This document shows, one piece after another, positions 11,126 through 20,330 of a stretch of 64,000 bases of DNA. The notes beneath the pieces were generated by a model. The model did not search any database and was not told where the DNA came from. It saw nothing but the letters and a program-made list of their open reading frames with translations. Every line of letters begins with the position of its first letter. The first letter of the stretch is position 1. Origin of the DNA: Candidatus Symbiopectobacterium sp. 'North America' (lineage in GTDB: Bacteria; Pseudomonadota; Gammaproteobacteria; Enterobacterales; Enterobacteriaceae); assembly GCF_015762685.1 (NCBI RefSeq), contig NZ_PEHF01000050.1, positions 1-64,000 of the forward strand. Direction: 5' to 3'. The translations under genes were made by a program, and so were the position numbers.

Positions 11126-12217
11126 ATGGTATTCAAATGCGGTATCGTTGGGCTGCCTAACGTGGGCAAATCTACGCTGTTCAATGCATTGACCAAAGCC
11201 GGTATCGAAGCGGCCAACTTTCCGTTTTGCACCATAGAGCCTAACACTGGCGTGGTGCCGATGCCCGATCCGCGTTTGGATAAGCTGGCCGAGATTGTTA
11301 AACCGCAGCGTATTCTCCCCACCACGATGGAGTTTGTTGATATCGCGGGTCTGGTAAAAGGTGCGTCCAAAGGTGAAGGCCTGGGTAACCAATTCCTGAC
11401 AAACATCCGCGAAACGGAAGCGATCGGCCACGTGGTGCGTTGCTTCGAGAACGACAACATTATCCACGTTGCGGGCAAGGTCGATCCGGCTGATGACATC
11501 GATACCATCAACACCGAACTGGCGCTGGCGGATCTCGATACCTGTGAGCGCGCACTGCAACGCGTGCAGAAGAAAACCAAAGGCGGCGACAAAGACGCCA
11601 AAATTGAACAGGCCGCGCTGGAAAAATGTCTGCCGCAGTTGGAAAAAGCTGGCATGCTGCGCGCCCTGAATCTGAATGCTGAAGAGAAAGCTGCCATTCG
11701 TTACCTGAGTTTCCTGACGCTCAAGCCCACCATGTACATCGCTAACGTCAATGAAGATGGCTTTGAAAACAACCCTTACCTGGATCGGATGCGTGAAATC
11801 GCTGCCAGCGAAGGTTCTGTGGTTGTCCCGGTTTGTGCTGCGGTGGAATCAGACATTGCCGAACTGGACGATGCAGATCGCGACGAATTCATGGCGGAAC
11901 TGGGGCTCGAAGAACCGGGCCTGAACCGCGTGATCCGCGCCGGTTATGAACTGCTTAACCTGCAAACCTACTTTACCGCAGGCGTAAAAGAAGTGCGCGC
12001 CTGGACCATACCTGTCGGCGCTACTGCCCCACAGGCCGCAGGTAAAATCCATACCGACTTTGAAAAAGGCTTTATCCGCGCCCAAACCATCGCGTATGAA
12101 GATTTCATCACCTACAAAGGTGAGCAAGGCGCGAAAGAAGCAGGAAAAATGCGTTCTGAAGGAAAAGAATACATCGTTAAAGATGGCGATGTGATGAATT
12201 TCTTGTTTAACGTCTAA
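11126..12217 (+). CDS. ychF: Ribosome-binding ATPase YchF/EngD
   Basis: YchF is an Obg-family P-loop protein that prefers ATP to GTP and binds ribosomes, with links to redox stress. The 363-residue product has G1 GLPNVGKST (residues 9-17), the switch segment with [17 protein letters not shown], and the C-terminal TGS-like domain ending MNFLFNV. Length is exactly that of the family. It is the last housekeeping gene before the decayed region begins. Confidence 0.98.
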   Translation: MVFKCGIVGLPNVGKSTLFNALTKAGIEAANFPFCTIEPNTGVVPMPDPRLDKLAEIVKPQRILPTTMEFVDIAGLVKGASKGEGLGNQFLTNIRETEAIGHVVRCFENDNIIHVAGKVDPADDIDTINTELALADLDTCERALQRVQKKTKGGDKDAKIEQAALEKCLPQLEKAGMLRALNLNAEEKAAIRYLSFLTLKPTMYIANVNEDGFENNPYLDRMREIAASEGSVVVPVCAAVESDIAELDDADRDEFMAELGLEEPGLNRVIRAGYELLNLQTYFTAGVKEVRAWTIPVGATAPQAAGKIHTDFEKGFIRAQTIAYEDFITYKGEQGAKEAGKMRSEGKEYIVKDGDVMNFLFNV

Positions 12218-12275
12218 ATCGTTTTTGTTGTCTCATGGGATATCAATGCATCGCATGAACACTGACAACCCCTTT

Positions 12276-12304
12276 AAAATCTACGCATTTGCGTGGATTT
12301 TTGT
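12276..12304 (+). terminator. Intrinsic terminator of ychF
   Basis: AAAATCTACGC pairs with GCGTGGATTTT (one mismatch, ATTT loop), followed by TTGTTTT. Confidence 0.8.
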
Positions 12305-12330
12305 TTTAATAGCGTCTCACGCCATCTCAT

Positions 12331-12370
12331 TACAGCGCTGTCAAAAATGAGTACGGGCATTTTAGATAAT
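12331..12370. repeat. Short dispersed motif, copy 1
   Basis: The block GTCAAAAATGAG-TACG-GCAT-TTTAGATAAT is largely repeated in the same orientation at 17852-17893. The two copies share a perfect 12-mer and an aligned tail. Its nature is unknown; the two copies bracket a 5.5-kb stretch that contains several pseudogenes. Confidence 0.4.
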
Positions 12371-12431
12371 ATTTGCCTCCCCTTCGCAGCGTCACAACGC
12401 GAATTCTCCGTTAATTAGAAATGCCGTTGCC

Positions 12432-12460
12432 AACAACAAAGCCCGCGCAATCGCGCAGGC
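12432..12460 (-). terminator. Intrinsic terminator of the broken amino-acid binding protein gene
   Basis: On the minus strand GCCTGCGC (12460-12453) pairs with GCGCGGGC (12448-12441) around GATT, then TTTGTTGTTG. It follows the stop codon of the minus-strand pseudogene. Confidence 0.7.
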
Positions 12461-12464
12461 CTTA

Positions 12465-13287
12465 TTAGTTCTTTTCTATCGCGCTAGTGGAGGGCCGTGC
12501 AAAGCGTAGGTTACGCACCCGCACATCAAAACCAGGGAAGTATTTTTTCGCCAGTTTCTCGACCGTGCCGTCATCCTGCACCTGTTTGATCGCTTTATCC
12601 AACTCCACTTTTAACTCTGTGTCGCTTTTACGCAGGCCGAAACCGATGCCGCTACCGAGAATAGTAGCGTCATCCACCGCCTTGCCAATAAAACCAAAAC
12701 CTTTGCCTTCCGGTTTATCCAGGAAACCAGATTGTCCTGCTGCGACCATCACCAGCGTGCCGTCCAAGCGGCCTGCCGCCAGATCTTCATAGGCCAGATT
12801 CTGGTCCTTGTAAGCGGTCACGGTAACACCTTTCGGCTCTCAATGCGCCTTCGCGTAAACTTCCTGAATCGATCCCTGCAATACACCGATATTCTTGCCT
12901 TTCAGCGCTTCTGGCGTCGGAGCCAGACCGGTGTCGGGCTTGCCAAGCAGTTGGGTCGGAATGCGGTAAATAGGCGCGGTGAAGTCAATGGCTTCCTTAC
13001 GCTTTTCGGTGATGTTCATCGCAAAGTTGATGGCGTCGAACTTTTTGGCCTGTAGCGACGGAAATCAGAGCATCAAATGAGGTTTCAACCCAGGTGCATT
13101 TGAAATTGCCCGCTTCACAAATGGCATTACCCAGATCGATATCGAAGCCTTCCAGTTGGCCCTTGGTATTTTTGCTTTCAAACGGCGGGTATTCTGCCTC
13201 CAGTCCAAAACGCAATTCGGTCTGCGCCAGCACGACGGAGGAGGACAGTAAACCCAGTGATAACATCAACATATTTAATTTTTTCAT
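12465..13287 (-). pseudogene. Polar amino-acid (Arg/Lys/His-type) ABC periplasmic binding protein, broken
   Basis: The reassembled protein resembles the HisJ/ArgT/ArtJ family: a Sec signal peptide (MKKLNMLMLSLGLLSSSVVLA), then RFGLEAEYPPFESKN, GFDIDLGNAICE and, near the end, KAIKQVQDDGTVEKLAKKYFPGFDV. Such proteins capture basic amino acids for an ABC importer. Two lesions are seen: a frameshift near 13055 (after ISVAT, where the family reads LQAKKFDAI in another frame) and an in-frame TGA at 12840-12842, in AKAH*EPKGV. No permease or ATPase partner is next to it. A perfect ARG box 1.3 kb upstream, before the adjacent aminotransferase, supports a former arginine link. Confidence 0.85.
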
Positions 13288-13385
13288 AGCGGGAACGATC
13301 TCCGGTAAATCAATGAGTAGTCTTTAACAGCTATCAACATCACATCATGCATGCATCAAATACACATCGCGCACAACCGCGTTTA

Positions 13386-14547
13386 TCACCAGCGCTCCGC
13401 TGCCTGACACAGCGCTTTCGCCCCTGCCAGCAACGTTGCGTCATCTTTCGAGAACGACAGTCGAATCAGTTTGTTGTCGGTTCCGTCGGTGTAAAACGCT
13501 GACAGCGGAATGGTCGCTACCCCGTGCTCAACAATCAGTCGTTTTACCATGTCGCTGTCACTTTCATCGCTAAAGTTGGCAAAGCTTGCCAACATGAAGA
13601 ACGAACCGGCGGAGGGCAATAATTCAAATAGGCCGTTCTGCAAGGCGCTCGCCAGGAGATCGCGTTTGTGTTGATAGAACGTTCCGAGCGATATGTAGGT
13701 TGCCGGGTCAGCCATATACTCCGCAAAGGCGTATTGCATCGGCGTGTCGGCGGAAAACATCATAAACTGGTGGACTTTGAGGATCTTGTCCATCAATGCG
13801 GCGGGAGCCAGGCAGTAACCGACGCGCCAGCCAGTGGCATGAAACGTTTTACCGAACGATGAGACGATCAGCCAGTTCATTGTGAGTTGCCATGCTGTGA
13901 TGGCGCTGGCCGTCAAACACCACGTGTTCGTAGACTTCGTCAGAGAGGATCACGATATCGGTGTTGTGTGTCAGTCGCGCCAATTGAGTCAGGTCGTCAG
14001 CGCCTAGCACCTGGCCGCTCGGATTATGCGGCGAGTTGAGGATGACCATGCGGGTACGCGGCGTGATGGCAGCCTGCACTTCATCCCAATTGATGGTGAA
14101 ACTCGGTACGGCGAGTTTCAGCGCCACGGGTGTTGCGCCTTGCAATCGGACGATGGGTGCATAGCTATCAAATGACGGCTCAAAATAAATCACCTCGTCA
14201 CCGGGATGGACTAGCGCGGAAATGGCCGAATACAACCCTTCGCTGGCACTGGCGGTAATAGTAACCTCCCGCCCGGCGTCATAGTGCTGGCCGTACAGTC
14301 GTTTGACTTTCTCCGCGACGACCTCTTTGAGCGATACCAGTCCGGACATCGGCGCGTACTGGTTATGGCCCAAACTCATGGCACGCGTTACCCCGGCGAT
14401 CAGTTCGGGAGAACATGGAAAACTGGGCACCCCCTGAGAAAGGTTGATCGCGTGGTGCTGGCTGGATAACTGGCCGATAACAGTAAAAATCGTCGTGCCC
14501 ACATCCGGTAATTTAGAACTGAACTGCACCGGGGTTTGAATAGACAT
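13386..14547 (-). pseudogene. YbdL-like methionine/aromatic aminotransferase, frameshifted
   Basis: The two overlapping frames together give a class I/II PLP aminotransferase close to E. coli YbdL: SKLPDVGTTIFTVI at the start, HNQYAPMSGL, ILNSPHNPSGQV, SDEVYEHVVFDG, and then, in the next frame, the PLP-lysine motif SSFGKTFHATGWRVGYC. The frameshift lies at about 13850-13870, immediately before the active-site lysine segment, so no single frame contains both halves of the active site. YbdL transaminates methionine and related keto acids. The start at 14547 (MSIQTPVQ) fits the family better than the in-frame ATG at 14568. It is 98 bp upstream of the binding-protein pseudogene and may have been co-transcribed with it. 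Confidence 0.85.
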
Positions 14548-14568
14548 GGCGTCTCCGTTAAATGCCAT

Positions 14569-14893
14569 AGCAGACCTGCTCGTGTACGAGCGGTACGATA
14601 ATGAAGCCTTGCCTGCTAAAGTTTATTGGCTTTAGATGAATAATTATTCATGCATTAAACGTTTCTGCGGGTGGTACTACAATCGAATTGTTGTCATAAT
14701 AGCCATGAAAAAAACGCATGGCTCGCGTTCGCGTTTTATAGCAATGCAAGCAATAAAATAATGTAACGAGTGCTGCGATGTACCGCTAAACCGGGACAAC
14801 CGAGGCCATTTCCTTCGGTAAATCCGGCTTAGCGCCGCGCTGCTTTTTCTGCATAGTTATGTAATCGATTTTCTTATGGGTGTCTGACGGAGA
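14569..14893. promoter_or_regulatory. Divergent spacer with a perfect ARG box
   Basis: Between the aminotransferase pseudogene and a divergent LysR gene lies a 325-bp spacer without a credible ORF. It contains the 16-bp perfect palindrome ATGAATAATTATTCAT at 14636-14651, which is the consensus ArgR operator (TGAATAATTATTCA core). A convincing second box at the usual 3-bp spacing is not obvious. Its position about 90 bp upstream of the aminotransferase start suggests arginine control of that gene and perhaps the binding-protein gene behind it. Confidence 0.6.
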
Positions 14894-15802
14894 GTGTGCA
14901 TGACCATAAATAATCGCATCCCGCCGCTGAATGCATTGCACGCTTTTGTGGTGACGGCGCGTCACCTCAATTTCACCCGGGCTGCGGAGGAACTTTTCGT
15001 CACGCAAGGGGCCGTCAGTCGGCAGGTCGCATCGCTGGAACCCTGGTTGGGCTTCTCGTTGTTTCAACGCCATGCCCGTGGTTTACGGTTAACGTCGCAA
15101 GGCAGTCAGTTGTTACCGGAAGTTCGCGAGGTATTTGAGCAACTGTTTCGGGTGACAAACCCGGTGAAAGAGGGTCGTTCAATTCGCATGAAAGCACCGA
15201 CCTGCGCCATGCGCTGGTTGGTAGCTCATCTGATGATGCTGGAACAGCGGCGGCCGGATATCCATGTCTCGCTAACGACCACCACAGAACATGGCATAGA
15301 TTTTCGTCATGAAGATTTTGATGTCGCGGTGGTATTCGCACCGGATGGCGCACCGCGGCACTATTACAGCAAATTGTTCGACGAAGTACTATCGCCGGTA
15401 CTGGCACCGCATCTGTTGCTTGCCGGGCAGACAACCTTGTTGCCGGAACAACTGGCGCGTCTGACACAGTTGCATCCCACCCATGACCAACGTGATTGGA
15501 AACTGTGGCTAAAGACACATCGCATTGACGAACAGGTCATGTGCCGCAATCAACAGTTCTACACCATGGACTTAGCCATCAGTGCTGCGATTCAGAGCTT
15601 TGGCATCGAGATGGCGGATGTGACGTTGGTGGCAGAAGATATCCGCCGGCAGCGGCTGGTGATGCCGTTTAGCGAAACGGTGAAAATCGGTGCGGCTTAT
15701 TATCTGGTGCATCGCCCTGGGCTGGGAGGTCGTGTGCAGTCAGAATGGTTAACGGATTTTCTTGCCACCTTTACCGATTGCCTGACGGCTGATGCGACCT
15801 GA
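14894..15802 (+). CDS. LysR family transcriptional regulator (GcvA-like)
   Basis: The 302-residue product has the N-terminal LysR winged helix-turn-helix (LNALHAFVVTARHLNFTRAA, then TQGAVSRQVASLE at about residues 36-48) and a substrate-binding domain of the GcvA type (APTCAMRWLVAHL, DVAVVFAPDG). GcvA-like regulators usually control a divergent or adjacent amino-acid gene. Here the divergent neighbour is the broken YbdL-like aminotransferase, which is a plausible target, but the ligand cannot be told. The frame is complete. The second in-frame ATG at 14900 is an alternative start. Confidence 0.88.
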   Translation: MCMTINNRIPPLNALHAFVVTARHLNFTRAAEELFVTQGAVSRQVASLEPWLGFSLFQRHARGLRLTSQGSQLLPEVREVFEQLFRVTNPVKEGRSIRMKAPTCAMRWLVAHLMMLEQRRPDIHVSLTTTTEHGIDFRHEDFDVAVVFAPDGAPRHYYSKLFDEVLSPVLAPHLLLAGQTTLLPEQLARLTQLHPTHDQRDWKLWLKTHRIDEQVMCRNQQFYTMDLAISAAIQSFGIEMADVTLVAEDIRRQRLVMPFSETVKIGAAYYLVHRPGLGGRVQSEWLTDFLATFTDCLTADAT

Positions 15803-15829
15803 GTAAATCAAACCAAATAGTCTCACGAC

Positions 15830-16716
15830 TCAACCACGATCAGCTTCGTCCAGGATCCATCGAGCAAAGGCTTGTATTGGCTCACCGCTCAATTCAATAG
15901 ATGCGGGAAGAATAAGGCAGAAAGTTTTGGAAATGGTTTTTCCATCTGGCCAGGGAGCAACCAACTGGCCTTGTGCAAGTTCTTTTTCAACGTAAAGGCG
16001 CGGGACTAGAGCAACGCCGAGACCAGCCAATGCAGCTTCGATCAACATCGCATGCAGGTCGTAGCGCGCACCACTCGCAGGATTGGTCAGTGGGATTGCA
16101 GTCTCCTGAGCATAACGTTGCCATGCATCGGAATTCTGTCGTCGGTGTAGGCGCGGTAAACTGTCCAGCGTAACTGTCCCACGGCTTTTTTCTACAAGGT
16201 CTGGGCGACACACCGGAACCAAGGTCTCATTCAACAGGCGTGCGTATGCATTCCCGTCCAAGCGGCATGTTCGAAATGGATGGCCGCATCGAATCCGCTT
16301 CCAAGCAGAACAAAGGGTTCCATCCGTTCGGCAAGGTGCACGGTAATGTTCGGGTGTTTCTGCTGAAATAGTTCCAAGCGAGGAATAAGCCATCTCATCC
16401 CAAATGTCGGGATGGTGGCAATATCCAAACTTGCGCTGTCGTGAGGCTGCCACATCAGATACAGACTATCCCGATCCAATCGTTCGAGCACTTCACGAAC
16501 TTGCCCCGCGTAGCGCTCCCCGTTGGGGAGGAGTCTGACGCGATTTCCGATTCGCTCGAACAACCTAACGCCAAGGAATGTTTCTAAGCGGCCGATCTGA
16601 CGGCTTATAGCGCCTTCAGTGAGAGACAATTCGTCTGCCGCACGAGCGAAACTGCCATGACGAGCAGCAGTCTCGAATGCCATTAGTGAAGTGTTGCTAG
16701 GGAGCTTCCGACGCAT
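15830..16716 (-). pseudogene. LysR family regulator (GcvA-like), frameshifted
   Basis: The N-terminal frame (start MRRKLPSNTSLMAF at 16716) has a clear LysR helix-turn-helix with TEGAISRQIGRLE and runs into the ligand domain (TFGMRWLIPRLELF). The rest of the ligand domain, from ARLLNETLVPVCRPDLV to the end, is in another frame. The switch falls near 16240-16260. As written the regulator would lose half its ligand domain. It is divergent from the MBL-fold hydrolase at 16872 and probably regulated it. Base composition of this pair is more A/T-rich than the core genes, suggesting acquisition as a unit. Confidence 0.82.
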
Positions 16717-16871
16717 GAGTGTTCCTGGTTTGTGCCTGCATGACGACTTATCTTGATCTTTTGTCACTGAATTATACCAAAAATTCGATTTATAAGCTAT
16801 TTTTAGGTCTCTATCATGACCAAACATCAACATAAGAAGCCTGGGCACGTAAGTCGGGCAAGAATATAATT

Positions 16872-17711
16872 ATGAATGAAATAACACTCCCATGTCAGCA
16901 GATTGGCGACTTCTCGATTACAGCCATCAGTGATGGATACCTTTCTGCAAACCTTGATTTACTCTCAAATATAAATTCAATACCTGCATCCGAGTTACAG
17001 AAAAACGCAGGGGCTCACGACCCATCGTCTATTCACATTAATTGCTACTTGATTCGTGGTCGTGGTCATACGATCCTGATTGATGCTGGCGCAGGAGGCG
17101 TTAAGCAATGGGGAGGCACACTGCAAGCGAATCTTGCACTTACAGGCGTGCAGCCTTCCGACATTGACACGATTCTTCTGACTCATGCTCATCCTGATCA
17201 TATCGGGGGGTTGATTAACTCGCTCGGGGAAGCGGCATTCCCCAATGCAGAGTTAGCCGTCCATCAGAATGAAGTTGCTTTTTGGCAGGACGATGGCAAT
17301 CTCAGCAGAGCGAGTGCGCATGCTCGGGGAAACTTTCTCCTTGCCAAGAAGGTGTTCGATAAGTATCGGAAAAGGCTGCGCAGATTTACCAATAACGACA
17401 TCCTTCCCGGAATTAGTGCTGTTCCTCTACTGGGACATACTGCTGGTCATTCTGGCTATCGGATTGAATCCAGAGATCGTAGTCTACTGATTTGGGGAGA
17501 TATTGTTCATTTTCCTCTCATTCAGATTTCCCACCCCGCCGTATCAATTGCCTTCGACCAAGATCCGATACTTTCAGCCGACACGCGCTCGAAACTTTTG
17601 GATACTGTCAGTTCGGACAAGCTCCTTATTGCTGGCATGCACCTTGGCGAACTCGGATTTGCCCATATTGAGCGAACGGGTAATACCTATAATATTTCCT
17701 ACGAAACTTGA
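16872..17711 (+). CDS. MBL-fold metallo-hydrolase
   Basis: The 279-residue product is a metallo-beta-lactamase-fold hydrolase: the metal motif HAHPDH (about residues 107-112, following TILLT), a downstream metal His in GHTAGHSGY, and the metal Asp in LLIWGDIVHF. No signal peptide is visible, so it is probably cytoplasmic. The substrate is unknown; family members include lactonases, glyoxalase II-like thioesterases and esterases. It is divergent from a LysR gene, now frameshifted, that likely controlled it. The frame is complete. Confidence 0.85.
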   Translation: MNEITLPCQQIGDFSITAISDGYLSANLDLLSNINSIPASELQKNAGAHDPSSIHINCYLIRGRGHTILIDAGAGGVKQWGGTLQANLALTGVQPSDIDTILLTHAHPDHIGGLINSLGEAAFPNAELAVHQNEVAFWQDDGNLSRASAHARGNFLLAKKVFDKYRKRLRRFTNNDILPGISAVPLLGHTAGHSGYRIESRDRSLLIWGDIVHFPLIQISHPAVSIAFDQDPILSADTRSKLLDTVSSDKLLIAGMHLGELGFAHIERTGNTYNISYET

Positions 17712-17786
17712 GGGGGGAACGATGGCATGACACTCTGCCCTAAGAAAATAGGCTGCCACTGCGGTTGATAGCATTATTCAACCACG

Positions 17787-17833
17787 ACGGGGGGAGCCGC
17801 GAAGATAGCGTAGTTCCCTATAGCTCCCCCCGT
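17787..17833. repeat. Perfect 11-bp inverted repeat with G6/C6 tracts
   Basis: ACGGGGGGAGC (17787-17797) is mirrored exactly by GCTCCCCCCGT (17823-17833) around a 25-base loop. It lies between the MBL-fold gene and the orphan ORF at 17893. No T-run follows, so a terminator is possible but not typical; the G6 tract is unusual for this window. Confidence 0.6.
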
Positions 17834-17851
17834 ACCCCATCCGTATATATA

Positions 17852-17893
17852 TAGCAACGCAGTCAAAAATGAGCAGTACGACATGCTAAATAA
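17852..17893. repeat. Short dispersed motif, copy 2
   Basis: It contains GTCAAAAATGAG followed by CAGTACGACATGCTAAATAAT and aligns with 12331-12370 with a small gap and a few substitutions. It ends at the start of the orphan ORF. Confidence 0.4.
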
Positions 17894-18459
17894 TGGCGTA
17901 TCTCGCTAAAATCAAATTAAAAATCTTCGACATAATGCCGCGCTTTAAACAGGTTCGTTATACACAGGTGAGCGCACTCGGTAAGGTCAATGTGCAATTA
18001 GATGCGCAACCAGATGGCTATGTGCGCAAACTGGAAGATTATGGTATCTGGAAGGTGCAGCGCTTAACGCTGGCGAAGCAACTACAACTGAAGTTTGTCA
18101 TGTCCATCAGTAGTGAAACGACACAGCTTGACCAGTTGCAGACTGATTTGCGTTTCCCGCTGGTAGCGGGTCAACATTATAAGGCGCAATGGAACGGTAT
18201 TGATTCCAACAAAAAAGTACCTGCTTCAGGGGCGTTGCGTTGTGAGGTCACAGCAGAAGGAAATGCGGATAGCCTTGCGCCTGAGTTTAGTGGGAAATAT
18301 CTTTTAGTTGAGTATCAGCAAACCCATAAAGGTCAGCCAATAAGCAGTAGCAAATCGGCCTGGCTGAAAGATCTAAACGTGTTTGTACCAGTTGCCGAGC
18401 AGCTTAATGATAAGCCTGAGAGTTCGGTGAAGTTGGAAAATGTCAGCGTAATACGTTAA
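17893..18459 (+). CDS. Orphan protein of unknown function
   Basis: A 188-residue frame that I do not recognise. It has no clear signal peptide or membrane segment; the N-terminus is basic (AYLAKIKLKIFDIMPRFKQ). The rest looks like a soluble mixed alpha/beta or beta-rich protein, with LRFPLVAGQHYKAQWNG around residues 86-102 and GKYLLVEYQQTHKG near 136-149. No ribosome binding site is convincing ahead of the ATG at 17893, and ATG 17935 is an alternative. It could be the C-terminal part of a longer, decayed gene. An 8-bp inverted repeat (CAGGTTCA/TGAACCTG, 18468-18497) follows the stop codon. Confidence 0.5.
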   Translation: MAYLAKIKLKIFDIMPRFKQVRYTQVSALGKVNVQLDAQPDGYVRKLEDYGIWKVQRLTLAKQLQLKFVMSISSETTQLDQLQTDLRFPLVAGQHYKAQWNGIDSNKKVPASGALRCEVTAEGNADSLAPEFSGKYLLVEYQQTHKGQPISSSKSAWLKDLNVFVPVAEQLNDKPESSVKLENVSVIR

Positions 18460-18600
18460 AACGCAAGCAGGTTCATCGCGTTATGAGGGTGAACCTGTTA
18501 ACTATTGCGTCTGCACGTCATCGTGGACAAAGGGTATGTCGCCTCCTCAGCACGAGAAGGCGTAGAATAAGAAACGCTCGTTTTTTCGGAGAAACACGTA

Positions 18601-19172
18601 TGGCGATGAGCCAAGGGAACGTCACCATTAGATCTGCGGGATTGGCTGATATTCAACAAGTGAAAGCGCTGCTTGAACGCTATCACGCAAAAAATCTCAT
18701 TTCCGATCAATGCGATAACGGCTTCGTGACGACGGACATGACAGTTGAGCAACTTGACACGCTGCGCCACGCTGAAAACGGTGTCACCATTGCCGTTGAT
18801 GAGAGTAACAACCGCGTGGTGGGGTTGCTTCTCGGGGCATCTTGGGCGTTCCTTCAACCCTGGCCAATGTTTGACTATATGGCCAGCATTCTGAATGAGT
18901 ATACCTTTAACGATCATAAACTTGATCCGGCACACTCCTATCAATACGGCCCGGTTTGTATTGCCGAAGAGTACCGGGGGCGAGGGATCGGTGAATTACT
19001 TTTAGCCCATCAACGACAGGTTTTTGCTATACATTACCCTGTTGTGGTCACTTTTGTGAATGTGCTGAACCCACGATCTTATGCGTTTCACTCCCGAAAC
19101 CATTTTGAGGATGTCGGCTTTTTTAATTTCAATGGCAATAAATATCATATGATGGCATTGCCTACCTGTTAG
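18601..19172 (+). CDS. GNAT family N-acetyltransferase
   Basis: The open frame extends back to 18483, but I start at 18601, where GGAG sits eight bases before ATG and the protein begins MAMSQGNVTIRSAGLADI, the usual beta-1 strand of a GNAT fold. About 190 residues. The acetyl-CoA loop is visible as EEYRGRGIGELLL (Q/RxxGxG/A form). The C-terminus (HSRNHFEDVGFFNFNG) corresponds to the last strands, where NxxxxxFHxxxGF is typical. Substrate unknown. Confidence 0.82.
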
Positions 19173-19274
19173 CGTTATCGCGCGCGTTACATCTTGCGAT
19201 GTCAGAGCCATGTCTAAATGTAGCAAGGGTTATTGCTCTGTTGACTTATTTTGCAAAAAGTATATTTTTCGGAC

Positions 19275-20252
19275 ATGAAGAAGATCCTGATTATCGTTCC
19301 CGATGGCGGCATGCTGTTTGAGTCTGCCGGTATCGCTGACATCCTGATGCAAGCGAACCAACTGTATACTGACGGGTTGGTGCGCCCTCGTTATCACATC
19401 AATATTGCCACCACACAGCCGCATCAGGTGATCCACGGTCAATCCGGGCTGAATCTGCTTGCGGATCACCGTTTGCATGAGCTCGATCCCCGAGAGCCGC
19501 TCGACACCATACTGATGGGCCGTGGTCAAAATGAGCAGGAAGGCACTGCCGTGGTGGATTGGCTGCGCCTTGCTGCTCCACATGCGCGCCGTGTTGCATC
19601 GATTTGTGGCGGTGCGATGCTGCTTGCTCAGAGCGGCTTGTTGAATGGAAGGCAGGCGACCACCCACTGGAAACTGCTGGAAACCATGCAAGCAACCTTC
19701 CCTGAGGTAAAGGTCGAAGCCGGTCCGCTGTATATACAGGATGGCCCTATCTGTACCTCTGGCGGTGTCAGCTCTGGTTTTGATCTGACGCTGGTGCTGG
19801 TTGAGGAGGATTACGGCTTCAGTCTTGCCCGCGATGTCGCGCAGGATTTGGTGATGTATCTGCATCGTCGTGGCAGTCAATTACAGTTTAGCCGTTACAA
19901 CTTGCGCCAAACCGGCAATGCAGGCCCGATCGGCGATTTGCAGATGTGAATACTCGATAATATTACTGCGGATCTCTGCGTCGAAGCATTGGCAGAAAAA
20001 GTCGCTATGAGTCCGCGTAATTTTACCCGCGTATTTACCCGTGAAACCGGAGTTTCCCCGGCGCGCTACGTGTCAGAAGCGCGCCTTGCCGCCGCACGAC
20101 AACATCTGGAACAAACCACCGATACGCTGGAGCACATTGCCACCAATACGGGGTTTGGCAGCAGCATTAACCTACGCCGTATTTTTGAAAAACAGCTGCA
20201 ATTAACCCCCGGGGAATATCGCCAGCGCTTCCACTGTCGCAAAATGGCGTAA
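19275..20252 (+). pseudogene. GlxA-type AraC regulator with DJ-1/PfpI domain, single nonsense codon
   Basis: The first 224 codons form a DJ-1/PfpI-like amidotransferase-fold domain (ILIIVPDGGMLFESAGIAD, then RRVASICGGAMLLAQSGLL with the nucleophile-elbow Cys). The same frame continues after a TGA at 19947-19949 into a complete AraC helix-turn-helix (ALAEKVAMSPRNFTRVFTRETG, IATNTGFGSSINLRRIFEKQ). Relatives have Trp at this point (LQxW), so a TGG to TGA change is the likely lesion. Without read-through the DNA-binding half is not made. Starting at 19275 gives the family N-terminus MKKILIIVPDG. Confidence 0.9.
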
Positions 20253-20279
20253 TGTGATTCTTTTTTGTCATTTACGCCA
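20245..20279 (+). terminator. Probable terminator of the GlxA-type gene
   Basis: TGGCGTAA (20245-20252) pairs perfectly with TTACGCCA (20272-20279); the loop holds a T6 run rather than a trailing one. It includes the last codons of the regulator. Confidence 0.45.
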
Positions 20280-20330
20280 AAAGCCCTATGACCTAAAGTC
20301 ACTCCAGAGACAACCACTAAGGAGTTCATC

